Source: JAKAGE01 sp964416665 (GTDB taxonomy: Bacteria; Patescibacteriota; Minisyncoccia; UBA6257; 2-01-FULL-56-20). From it: a stretch of 19,354 nucleotides of DNA. Each line of letters begins with the position of its first letter. Positions within the stretch are counted from its first letter, which is position 1. The stretch lies in NCBI GenBank assembly GCA_964416665.1, contig CAYQFA010000016.1:1-19354 (forward strand). Direction: 5' to 3'. The position numbers were made by a program, and so were the translations under genes. Shown one piece after another: positions 14,706-19,354 of the stretch. The notes below the pieces were generated by a model. The model saw nothing but the letters and a program-made list of their open reading frames with translations, did not search any database and was not told the origin of the DNA.

Positions 14706-15101
14706 ATGCATACCCCTCCGCTCATCCTTGTGGTAGACGACGAGAAGGATCTTCTCGAGATCGCGTCACTCAAATTGCAGGCGTCGGGGTTTGCCGCGGC
14801 GGTCGCATACAACGCCCGCGAGGCCGTGGATGCCGCGCGTAAATTGCACCCCGACCTCATTCTGATGGATATCCGCATGCCGGGTGAGAGCGGAACGGAT
14901 GCCGCGCTCGAGATCAAACAGATGCCGGAAACGAAGGACATCAAGATCGTCTTTCTGAGCAGCCTGAAAGATCCGTGGCCAGCGACGAAGGGTGCGCGCG
15001 ATGATGTTACGAAGGCGATCGGGATGGAGGACTTTATCGATAAGACCGGCGATCTGAACGTCATGGTGGCAAAAGTGCGGGAAGTGTTGGCGCGACCGTA
15101 A
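14706..15101 (+). CDS. Single-domain response regulator, second copy
   Basis: 131 aa receiver 7 bases after the first. Asp11-Asp12 (LILVVDDEKDLLEI), phospho-acceptor Asp55 (LILMDIRMPGESG), switch Ser85 (IVFLSSLKDP, Ser instead of Thr) and Lys113 (FIDKTGDL) are present. Like its neighbour it has a longer Thr/Ser-to-Lys segment and a Lys-Thr in place of Lys-Pro, so the two look like products of an old duplication within one family. It has no DNA-binding or enzymatic output domain. Together with the adjacent kinase it may form a phosphorelay or a branched pathway with two phosphate acceptors. Confidence 0.9.
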   Translation: MHTPPLILVVDDEKDLLEIASLKLQASGFAAAVAYNAREAVDAARKLHPDLILMDIRMPGESGTDAALEIKQMPETKDIKIVFLSSLKDPWPATKGARDDVTKAIGMEDFIDKTGDLNVMVAKVREVLARP

Positions 15102-15124
15102 ATTTAAAAAATATTCAATACGTC

Positions 15125-15892
15125 ATGTCCGAACTCGATGAAGAAAAGGAAGATCTGAAGAAGATCAATAAAAAGTTGCGCGAGGAAAAGGAGAAGTTGG
15201 AGGAGGCCAATCATTTCAAGATGCATCTGCTTTCGCTTACCTCGCATCAGGTGAAGACGCCGCTCGGTATCATCCGCGGTTATGCGACGTTGCTTCGCGA
15301 GGGATTTTATGGCCAGATGGCGGACCAGCAGAAGGAGATCCTCTCCAAAATGGAATTTCAGACGGAGGATGTGGTGAATCTCATTGATAATCTGATCGAT
15401 CTGCGCAAAGTGGAAGAGGGGAGGATCCAGTATCAGATGGACCGCTGTGATTTCGCCCAGCTTGCGCGGCAGGCGGCAGAGGAAATGGGGCACATGGCGA
15501 TGAGCAAGGGATTGAATTTGAGTTTCTCCGGGCCTGCCGGAAAGGTGATGATCTATGGCGATGAGCAAAAATTGCGGCACGTCATCCAAAATTTGATCGA
15601 CAACGCCGTCAAATATACGGAAAAGGGATCGATCGCGGTCAAGGTATGGGAAAAGGGGAAGGAGGTCATGCTTTCCGTCACGGATTCCGGCTTCGGCATA
15701 CCGCGCAAGGTCATCCCGTTGCTTTTCGAGGAGTTTGTCCGCGACGAGCGGCTAAAAAAAATCCGCGGGAGCGGTATGGGACTTCATATTGCGAAGATAT
15801 TCGTTGAGGAACATCACGGGAAAATTTGGGTCGAATCTGACGGCGAAGGGAAGGGGTCGACATTCTATGTAAGCTTGCCGGAGGAAGCATAG
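15125..15892 (+). CDS. Cytosolic sensor histidine kinase without sensor domain
   Basis: 255 aa with no transmembrane segment or signal peptide. Residues 1-30 are a charged coiled coil (KKINKKLREEKEKLEEA). The dimerisation/phosphoacceptor helix follows with His41 in SLTSHQVKTPLGII. The ATPase domain has the N-box QNLIDNAVKY (Asn160), the G1 box DSGFGIP (Asp187) and the G2 box GSGMGLHIAK (about 215), ending with GKGSTFYVSLP. All motifs for autophosphorylation are intact. With no sensor module, input must come through the coiled coil or a partner protein. Its partners are presumably the two receivers just upstream. A hairpin terminator follows at 15941. There is no Shine-Dalgarno. Confidence 0.92.
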   Translation: MSELDEEKEDLKKINKKLREEKEKLEEANHFKMHLLSLTSHQVKTPLGIIRGYATLLREGFYGQMADQQKEILSKMEFQTEDVVNLIDNLIDLRKVEEGRIQYQMDRCDFAQLARQAAEEMGHMAMSKGLNLSFSGPAGKVMIYGDEQKLRHVIQNLIDNAVKYTEKGSIAVKVWEKGKEVMLSVTDSGFGIPRKVIPLLFEEFVRDERLKKIRGSGMGLHIAKIFVEEHHGKIWVESDGEGKGSTFYVSLPEEA

Positions 15893-15940
15893 AATAAAAA
15901 TGATGCGACGGTGGTGTGACTGTGATTCATAAAAAGTACT

Positions 15941-15978
15941 GAGGCCCGCGTTCCATGATGGAAGGCGGGCCTCTTGTT
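15941..15978. terminator. Terminator after the histidine kinase
   Basis: GAGGCCCGCGTTCC (15941-15954) pairs with GGAAGGCGGGCCTC (15960-15973), 13 of 14 pairs around a 5-base loop. Only a weak T-run (TTGTT) follows. It lies in the 152-base gap between the kinase and the converging secreted-protein gene and may serve both. The rest of the gap shows no gene. Confidence 0.75.
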
Positions 15979-16044
15979 ATAGATCGATTGATGTGGTGCG
16001 TCTTTGCCTAGGGCAAGACGCAAAAAGAGCTGAGTTGGTTTTGG

Positions 16045-16737
16045 TTAGGGAGCGACAGCGACGGCGCTTGCTGCTGCGCTCGCGTTGGCACTCGCCGGGC
16101 CGTCATGCGCGATCTTCCATTCGGCGCTCACGCTTGCAGCCTGCAAGCCGATATGGATCCAGTCGCGGATCCCCACCCACTTGTCGTTGTGCTTCTGCTC
16201 GGTCACGCCGGCCTGCACGACGGCGGTCTGCGCCTTGATCGCGGCGGTCTGTTCTTTCGTCGCCTCAATGAGTGCCTGAAGCAGTTGGTCCTTCTCGGCG
16301 TTGGTGTTTACACCACCGATACCGCTCTGAGACATCATTTCCAGAAGGGCTTTGAACTCGGCGACGGTGAACTTCGCCTCGCCGTTGCGGCCCTTGTTCA
16401 GTGCCGCGACGATCGTATCGAGATCGGCGCCCGGTTGTGGTGCGGGTTGTTTGCTCATCGCCTCGATCATCTGCTTGAGTACATCGTTGGGGATGAGGGT
16501 GCTGCCCTTGGGAAGCACCACGGTCGCGACGACCCTTGTCGGCGGCGCTGTCTGATTGCATTGCGTGCAACAGGCTGTTGCCCCGCACTGAGCAGCGGCC
16601 GGAACCGGCGTTTGTTCTTTTGCCGCCGGTGGTGCTACTGCCGGCGCGCCCGCGGGTGGCGTTTGCGCGCTCACCCAGGTTGGCGACAGCACGATTGCCA
16701 CCGCCAATACAACAATGAAACTGCGAAAGGTTCTCAT
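16045..16737 (-). CDS. Secreted protein of unknown function with a four-cysteine cluster
   Basis: 230 aa. Residues 1-24 are a clear signal peptide (MRTFRSF, hydrophobic core, cleavage after VSA). A Pro/Ala-rich stretch follows, then a Cys cluster at 51, 56, 57 and 60 (CGATACCTQC), which could bind a metal or form disulfides. Residues about 150-190 are rich in Ala/Gln/Glu/Lys and helical, probably coiled coil (EATKEQTAAIKAQTAVVQ). The tail is low-complexity Ala/Ser. No lipobox is seen. The start has a strong Shine-Dalgarno, AAGGAG (16749-16744), 6 bases before the ATG. It lies 18 bases after the LysM gene and should share its transcript. I do not recognise the family. Confidence 0.7.
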   Translation of the reverse strand: MRTFRSFIVVLAVAIVLSPTWVSAQTPPAGAPAVAPPAAKEQTPVPAAAQCGATACCTQCNQTAPPTRVVATVVLPKGSTLIPNDVLKQMIEAMSKQPAPQPGADLDTIVAALNKGRNGEAKFTVAEFKALLEMMSQSGIGGVNTNAEKDQLLQALIEATKEQTAAIKAQTAVVQAGVTEQKHNDKWVGIRDWIHIGLQAASVSAEWKIAHDGPASANASAAASAVAVAP

Positions 16738-16755
16738 TTCGATCTCCTTATTCGG

Positions 16756-17937
16756 TTAGAAGAGTTGGCTGATGACACATGCCCCGCCGGTTGCCAATGG
16801 TCCCCAGGGTCCGAAGATCAATCCTATGCCAGCCTGAGCGGAGCACAGGACGACTACTTTTCCCTGATTCTTTGGCCGGAGCGGGAAGTCCAGTTGAAGT
16901 TCGGTGTAATCACTTCTCTTGAATTTCGGAAGCGCGTGGGGAGCTGACTCCACCACGTGTCCCTTGCCGAGAGTGACGGTACCGATCTGGAACGGGCCTG
17001 ATTGCGCTGCGACGAACACCAACGCCAGTTTTTGACTTTCGGTCGGTGCCTGCTTCAGTTCCGCGAACACGTGCGCGTCGCCATTCCCGTCGTGGGTGAC
17101 GATGACGCCCGTCTTGAGGTACAGCTTGTACTTCGCTCGCGAGGCGGGCGATTTGTGGTTGACCAGGAATGCCGCGAAAGAACCGTCGGCGATCTGGCGC
17201 GGAAAGACGTCCGGAGCTATCTGTATCTCATACCAGATGCGGCCCTTCACGGCTTTCGCTAACGTCGTTGACGGAGCGGCTGCGCTTTGAGTTGGTGCAG
17301 CCAGTGCGGTGACCGGAGGTGCTGTGATGTTGGAGGCTGTCTCCACGTTCGTCCCCGTGCTGATTGTCGGCAACGGGATCTTGGGCAAGTAGGGGTTCCA
17401 ATCGTACCGATTGTATTTGGGAACGGTAAACACAAACCTTTGATCTGCCGTTAGTACGCTGGCGCTCGTCACCGGTTTGTCGCTCTTGGTGATAGTCGTA
17501 TCTATTGCGACATCGTGGTGGCGATATCCGTGCGCGCGCCGCGGAGTAAAGTCCGCTTTGCAGTCGCCCGGAATGAGCAGCTGTCTGCCGAAGTAGATCT
17601 TGTCGGCATCCTTCACTCCGCTCAAGTCCGCGATTTCCTGGTATCGTGACGTCGCATTGCACGCGGCGTCGGCGATCCACAGAAGACGGTCGCCTTCGAC
17701 GATCGGATACTTGTGCGGTTCTGGCTTTGGGTTGGATGGTGCTTTGCCCGCTGCGGTTGCATTGGGCGCTGGCTCTCGGGGTGCAGGGGCGGGAACAACA
17801 GCCACGGGGGCTGGTTTCGGCGCCTGGATCGCTTTCGGCTTGTGACCGTAGTGGATCCCGAGAAGCACGACGACGATGAGGACGATTATGGTTGCGATCG
17901 CGATCATCGTTCTTTTTCCTATGCTTGGGAATTTCAT
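16756..17937 (-). CDS. LysM-like membrane-anchored cell-surface protein
   Basis: 393 aa from the ATG at 17937. This start is chosen because GGAG and AAGGAG precede it and a membrane anchor follows at once (residues 11-28, MIAIATIIVLIVVVLLGI). The frame is open further up to 18183, but that part runs through the 38-bp repeats. Residues 33-75 are a Pro/Ala-rich linker. Residues about 76-124 look like one LysM, a peptidoglycan-binding fold: YPIVEGDRLLWIADAAC, then KIYFGRQLLIPGDC. The long C-terminal part (about 215-360) looks beta-rich and unassigned, and ends in a Gly-rich hydrophobic segment (AGIGLIFGPWGPLATGG). It is probably fixed in the membrane and touching the wall. It is the first gene of a two-gene operon with the secreted Cys protein. 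Confidence 0.78.
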   Translation of the reverse strand: MKFPSIGKRTMIAIATIIVLIVVVLLGIHYGHKPKAIQAPKPAPVAVVPAPAPREPAPNATAAGKAPSNPKPEPHKYPIVEGDRLLWIADAACNATSRYQEIADLSGVKDADKIYFGRQLLIPGDCKADFTPRRAHGYRHHDVAIDTTITKSDKPVTSASVLTADQRFVFTVPKYNRYDWNPYLPKIPLPTISTGTNVETASNITAPPVTALAAPTQSAAAPSTTLAKAVKGRIWYEIQIAPDVFPRQIADGSFAAFLVNHKSPASRAKYKLYLKTGVIVTHDGNGDAHVFAELKQAPTESQKLALVFVAAQSGPFQIGTVTLGKGHVVESAPHALPKFKRSDYTELQLDFPLRPKNQGKVVVLCSAQAGIGLIFGPWGPLATGGACVISQLF

Positions 17938-18122
17938 TCTCCTTGTTCTCCTTTCTCCCGGGCTGTCCCAGGTGATTGAACTCCCAGAATCGAGGTCGTC
18001 ATAATCAAAGCGTCTATTATCCAGGCTTCCATGCGAACACACTCCGAAGAGGTGAACCACTTTGCGGACGGCGACACTTCTTTCCGACGGCGGCTCGAAC
18101 ATCGCTCTTTGCGGGCTTCCAT
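17934..18122 (-). other. Possible leader ORF(s) coupled to the LysM gene
   Basis: An open frame of 62 codons begins at an ATG inside one 38-bp repeat (18122). The same frame contains the equivalent ATG of the other repeat (18032), from which a 32-aa peptide (MEAWIIDALIMTTSILGV...) would be made. The frame ends in TGA at 17936-17934, overlapping the LysM ATG as ATGA, which is typical of translational coupling. Each ATG has GGAG 9 bases upstream. The 62-aa version is very basic and cysteine-containing and does not look like a conserved protein. Translation is unproven. It may be fortuitous. Confidence 0.3.
18024..18061 (-). repeat. 38-bp direct repeat, copy nearest the LysM gene
   Basis: Identical over 38 bases to 18114-18151. 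On the minus strand the copy can fold as CAC-CUC, a UUCG loop, then GAG-U-GUG (6 bp with one bulged U). The loop is the exceptionally stable C(UUCG)G tetraloop, and the stem covers the GGAG that precedes an ATG by 9 bases. It lies in the 5' leader of the LysM operon. Confidence 0.9.
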
Positions 18123-18151
18123 GCGAACACACTCCGAAGAGGTGAACCACT
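18114..18151 (-). repeat. 38-bp direct repeat, distal copy
   Basis: Second, identical copy; the start-to-start distance is 90 bases and the 52 bases between the copies show no similarity beyond the repeat edges. The 90-base period is a multiple of three, so the ATGs of both copies share a reading frame. With only two copies it is not a CRISPR array. Confidence 0.9.
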
Positions 18152-18377
18152 GCGCACATTGATAGCGATGATCGGACGCTCACGATTCCTTATTGCTGTA
18201 TGCCACTTCTGCCAAGGTCGCTGATCGAGGGCTCTTTGGGAGCATCCTGCGGATCGCGGCTTGTCATACCACCTTCTCTTCTTATATTTAAATGGGAAGG
18301 AGCTGTATTTTATTCACCAAAAGAGAGACTCCTGGTGAATCTATTATTTAACATATTTCGTCTGAAATGTCAAACAA

Positions 18378-18402
18378 AAAATTCCCCAGGACGGGGAATT
18401 TT
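18378..18402 (-). terminator. rpmE terminator
   Basis: A 10-bp perfect stem, AAAATTCCCC with GGGGAATTTT, and a 5-base loop. On the minus strand the stem runs into TTTTTTGTTTG, a good U-tract, 40 bases after the rpmE stop. Confidence 0.88.
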
Positions 18403-18442
18403 CGGTACGCGTGTGCGTGGGTATTTGTGGACTAAAATCCGG

Positions 18443-18685
18443 TTACTGTTTTTTGACGCGCACTTTTTTCGCTTTCGGTGCGACGGCCTGAGCGCGGCGG
18501 TTCTTGAATTTCTCCACGCGACCAGCGACGTCGATAAGCTTTTCCTCTCCGGTATAGAAAGGATGGCATTTTGCGCAGATTTCAACGCGAATCTCGGGCT
18601 GGGTCGCGCCGACGACAAACGAGTTGCCGCATGCGCAAATCACGTTCGCCTTGGTGTAATATTTTGGATGAAGGTTTTGTTTCAT
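18443..18685 (-). CDS. rpmE: 50S ribosomal protein L31
   Basis: 80 aa from the ATG at 18685, beginning MKQNLHPKYYTKANVICACG. Four cysteines in CACG and CAKC form the zinc-binding version of L31, and CHPFYTGEEKLIDVAGRVEKF is the family hallmark. The Lys/Arg-rich C-terminal tail (KAKKVRVKK) is a little longer than usual. An upstream in-frame ATG at 18724 is rejected because it lies within the -35 box and the family begins at MKxxxHP. The promoter places the transcript start about 4 bases before the ATG. It is a single-gene unit with its own promoter and terminator. Confidence 0.97.
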   Translation of the reverse strand: MKQNLHPKYYTKANVICACGNSFVVGATQPEIRVEICAKCHPFYTGEEKLIDVAGRVEKFKNRRAQAVAPKAKKVRVKKQ

Positions 18686-18695
18686 AACGTTGTCT

Positions 18696-18724
18696 ATTAT
18701 ATGCGAGACGAACTGATTCGTCAA
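18696..18724 (-). promoter_or_regulatory. rpmE promoter
   Basis: On the minus strand TTGACG (18724-18719), an exact 17-base spacer and a perfect TATAAT (18701-18696). The expected start is near 18689, so the mRNA is nearly leaderless with respect to the ATG at 18685. Confidence 0.88.
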
Positions 18725-18757
18725 ATATATGCGTTGGCCCTTGCCTTAAAATTAGTG

Positions 18758-18786
18758 GGACCGCCAAGCGCGAAGCTCAGCGGTCC
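18758..18786 (-). terminator. Likely terminator of the 62-aa membrane protein gene
   Basis: GGACCGC (18758-18764) pairs with GCGGTCC (18780-18786) around a 15-base loop that can itself form a small AGC/GCT stem. On the minus strand the stem is followed by CACTAATTTT, a modest U-tract. It begins 12 bases after the stop of the small gene and precedes the rpmE promoter. Confidence 0.6.
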
Positions 18787-18798
18787 GATTCTTTTGGG

Positions 18799-18987
18799 CT
18801 AGCGGCTCCTCTTAAGGACGGCCGCACCGACCACTGCGACGATTAGCCCTATCGCAGCCTGCAATGCCAAGTGCCAAAATGGCGTGGGCGTTGCAACCAT
18901 CTCGGCCATTTCCCGGTCACTGGTGCCAATAGCGCCAAGCGTGATCAGAAATCCTACTGCTATCAGTATCCCTCCAAAGGTCTTCAT
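18799..18987 (-). CDS. Small two-helix membrane protein
   Basis: 62 aa with two hydrophobic segments: residues about 4-20 (FGGILIAVGFLITLGAI) and about 38-57 (LALQAAIGLIVAVVGAAVL), joined by a short acidic loop and closed by a basic KRSR tail. It has a strong AGGAGG Shine-Dalgarno 5-6 bases before the ATG and a consensus-like promoter, which together make it a real gene despite its size. It lies next to, and is transcribed away from, the rRNA operon. I do not recognise the family, and nothing indicates a toxin rather than a housekeeping membrane peptide. Confidence 0.72.
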   Translation of the reverse strand: MKTFGGILIAVGFLITLGAIGTSDREMAEMVATPTPFWHLALQAAIGLIVAVVGAAVLKRSR

Positions 18988-19005
18988 GGACCCTCCTCGA
19001 ACCCT

Positions 19006-19034
19006 ATACTAGCATTATTTGTATATATTGTCAA
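19006..19034 (-). promoter_or_regulatory. Promoter of the small membrane protein gene
   Basis: On the minus strand a perfect TTGACA (19034-19029), a 17-base spacer and TAGTAT (19011-19006). Transcription would start near 18999, with the AGGAGG site just downstream. It lies 40 bases from the rRNA promoter and points the opposite way. Confidence 0.85.
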
Positions 19035-19073
19035 GCTATGGGAGTGGGGCACGATCCGCTCCCTAGATAGCAG

Positions 19074-19101
19074 TTGACAGCAGATTTGCTTCTGTTAGAA
19101 T
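19074..19101 (+). promoter_or_regulatory. rRNA operon promoter
   Basis: A perfect TTGACA (19074-19079), a 16-base spacer and TAGAAT (19096-19101), with TGT just before it as an extended -10. The expected start is near 19108, giving a leader of about 185 bases before mature 16S. The strength matches what an rRNA operon needs. No second promoter is apparent. Confidence 0.85.
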
Positions 19102-19107
19102 AGAACT

Positions 19108-19294
19108 CGTTGTATCCGGACCTATGGATTCATTCTATGGGGCTGGATACTAGTCCTTTAACAATTTGTGGTAAGAAACCAAAATAACTAAAGAGAGCTT
19201 TTTAGTTGTCCCAATTTATTCTTTTGGTACCGTTTTGAATTTGAAAAAATGGTACAAACAATAAATTAAATTTTTAGGATCTCTTCAGATTCTT
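19108..19294 (+). other. 16S rRNA leader with strong hairpins
   Basis: Non-coding and A/T-rich. Three foldable elements are visible. 19113-19125 pairs with 19137-19149 (12 of 13 pairs, 11-base loop) right at the expected 5' end. AACTAAA at 19186-19192 pairs with TTTAGTT at 19201-19207. A longer arm joins AATTTATT (19213-19220) to AATAAATT (19260-19267) with an inner GGTACC/GGTA stem. They are candidates for leader processing or antitermination structures. I see no clear boxA. Confidence 0.6.
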
Positions 19295-19354
19295 TTTTCA
19301 GAGGATTTGATCCTGGTCCAGGATGAACGCTGGCGGTGTGGATAAGGCATGCAA
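19295..19354 (+). rRNA. rrs: 16S ribosomal RNA, 5' end (partial)
   Basis: The first ~60 bases of 16S run off the right edge. TTTGATCCTGG (19306-19316) and GATGAACGCTGGCGG (19322-19336) are universal 5' segments. GTGGATAAGGCATGCAA at the end is CPR/Parcubacteria-like. Aligning without gaps to E. coli puts E. coli base 8 at 19302, hence position 1 near 19295. Helix 1 differs at two base pairs, both compensated: E. coli A10-U24 and G11-C23 are G-C and A-U here. This argues for a functional rRNA and not an assembly error. Confidence 0.96.

Larger units (their letters stand above)
17938..18442. other. Gene-free leader/intergenic region between rpmE and the LysM operon
   Basis: 505 bases with no convincing protein gene. 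From right to left (minus-strand direction) it holds the rpmE terminator, an inverted repeat ATTCACCA / TGGTGAAT (18312-18319 and 18333-18340, 13-base loop) that could be an operator, an A/T-rich stretch (18280-18300) that may hold the operon promoter, a 25-codon ORF (18267-18190) behind a weak GAAGGTGG, the two 38-bp repeats, and finally the Shine-Dalgarno of the LysM gene. I could not place the promoter with confidence. Confidence 0.5.

Noticed and set aside
18024..18151. The two 38-bp repeats as a minimal CRISPR array
   Set aside because: Only two copies, a 52-base interval longer than usual spacers, no cas genes in the window, and the repeats sit in the leader of an operon.
18190..18267. 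A 25-codon ORF (minus) upstream of the repeats
   Set aside because: The GAAGGTGG upstream is weak, the peptide has no recognisable character, and nothing else supports it; kept only as a note in the intergenic entry.
18200..18802. A 200-codon plus-strand ORF over rpmE
   Set aside because: It is the antisense shadow of rpmE and its flanks, with no start signal or family resemblance.
18985..19005. GGTTCGAGG on the minus strand as a tRNA T-arm
   Set aside because: No acceptor or anticodon arms surround it. The bases are explained by the promoter-to-SD leader of the 62-aa gene.

Overview
The window reads as a stretch of a Candidate Phyla Radiation (Patescibacteria, most likely Parcubacteria-like) chromosome. 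It ends in the first ~60 bases of a 16S rRNA gene whose 'GATGAACGCTGGCGG...GTGGATAAGGCATGCAA' text is typical of that group. Other signs agree: compact single-copy enzymes with domain losses or insertions, very short intergenic gaps, promoters that place transcription starts at or a few bases before the start codon, and almost no Shine-Dalgarno sequences on the housekeeping genes. TGA is used as a stop (for example 3880-3882 and 5777-5779), so this is not a UGA-recoded lineage. The exact class is inference.

Layout. 1-1227 (+) is the 3'-most part of a type IV pilin-like gene carrying a LamG domain. It converges on ddl (2383-1235, -), which is divergent from an ABC ATPase, an ABC-2 permease and a membrane-anchored protein (2408-4756, +). 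That trio next to a pilin recalls the PilG/H/I set of Myxococcus. 4808-10846 (+) is a central-carbon block: a D-2-hydroxyacid dehydrogenase, a glycerate kinase of the 2-phosphoglycerate-forming family, enolase and phosphoenolpyruvate synthase. Together they can join hydroxypyruvate or glycerate, 2-PG, PEP, pyruvate and D-lactate. A 20-bp bidirectional hairpin separates this block from mgtC-like (11393-10917, -), which diverges from aspS and ndk (11424-13415, +). A second, 28-bp hairpin separates ndk from a short prfA (14218-13499, -). Divergent from prfA is a soluble two-component cassette of two single-domain receivers and a cytosolic histidine kinase (14279-15892, +).

16045-18987 is all on the minus strand and has a different character. 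It holds an operon of a LysM-containing membrane-anchored protein and a secreted four-cysteine protein, a leader with two identical 38-bp repeats 90 bp apart, rpmE (L31), and a 62-aa two-helix membrane protein. Three of these four genes have strong Shine-Dalgarno sequences, unlike the housekeeping genes. From 19074 a consensus-like promoter drives the rRNA leader into 16S.

The most notable observations are: the repeat leader, in which each copy can form a C(UUCG)G hairpin covering a GGAG ahead of an ATG, with both ATGs opening a frame that ends in an ATGA overlap with the LysM gene; an AspRS lacking the GAD insert; an RF1 lacking domain 1; an NDK with a large insertion; and a 16S helix 1 altered by two compensatory base-pair changes that also break the standard 27F primer site.
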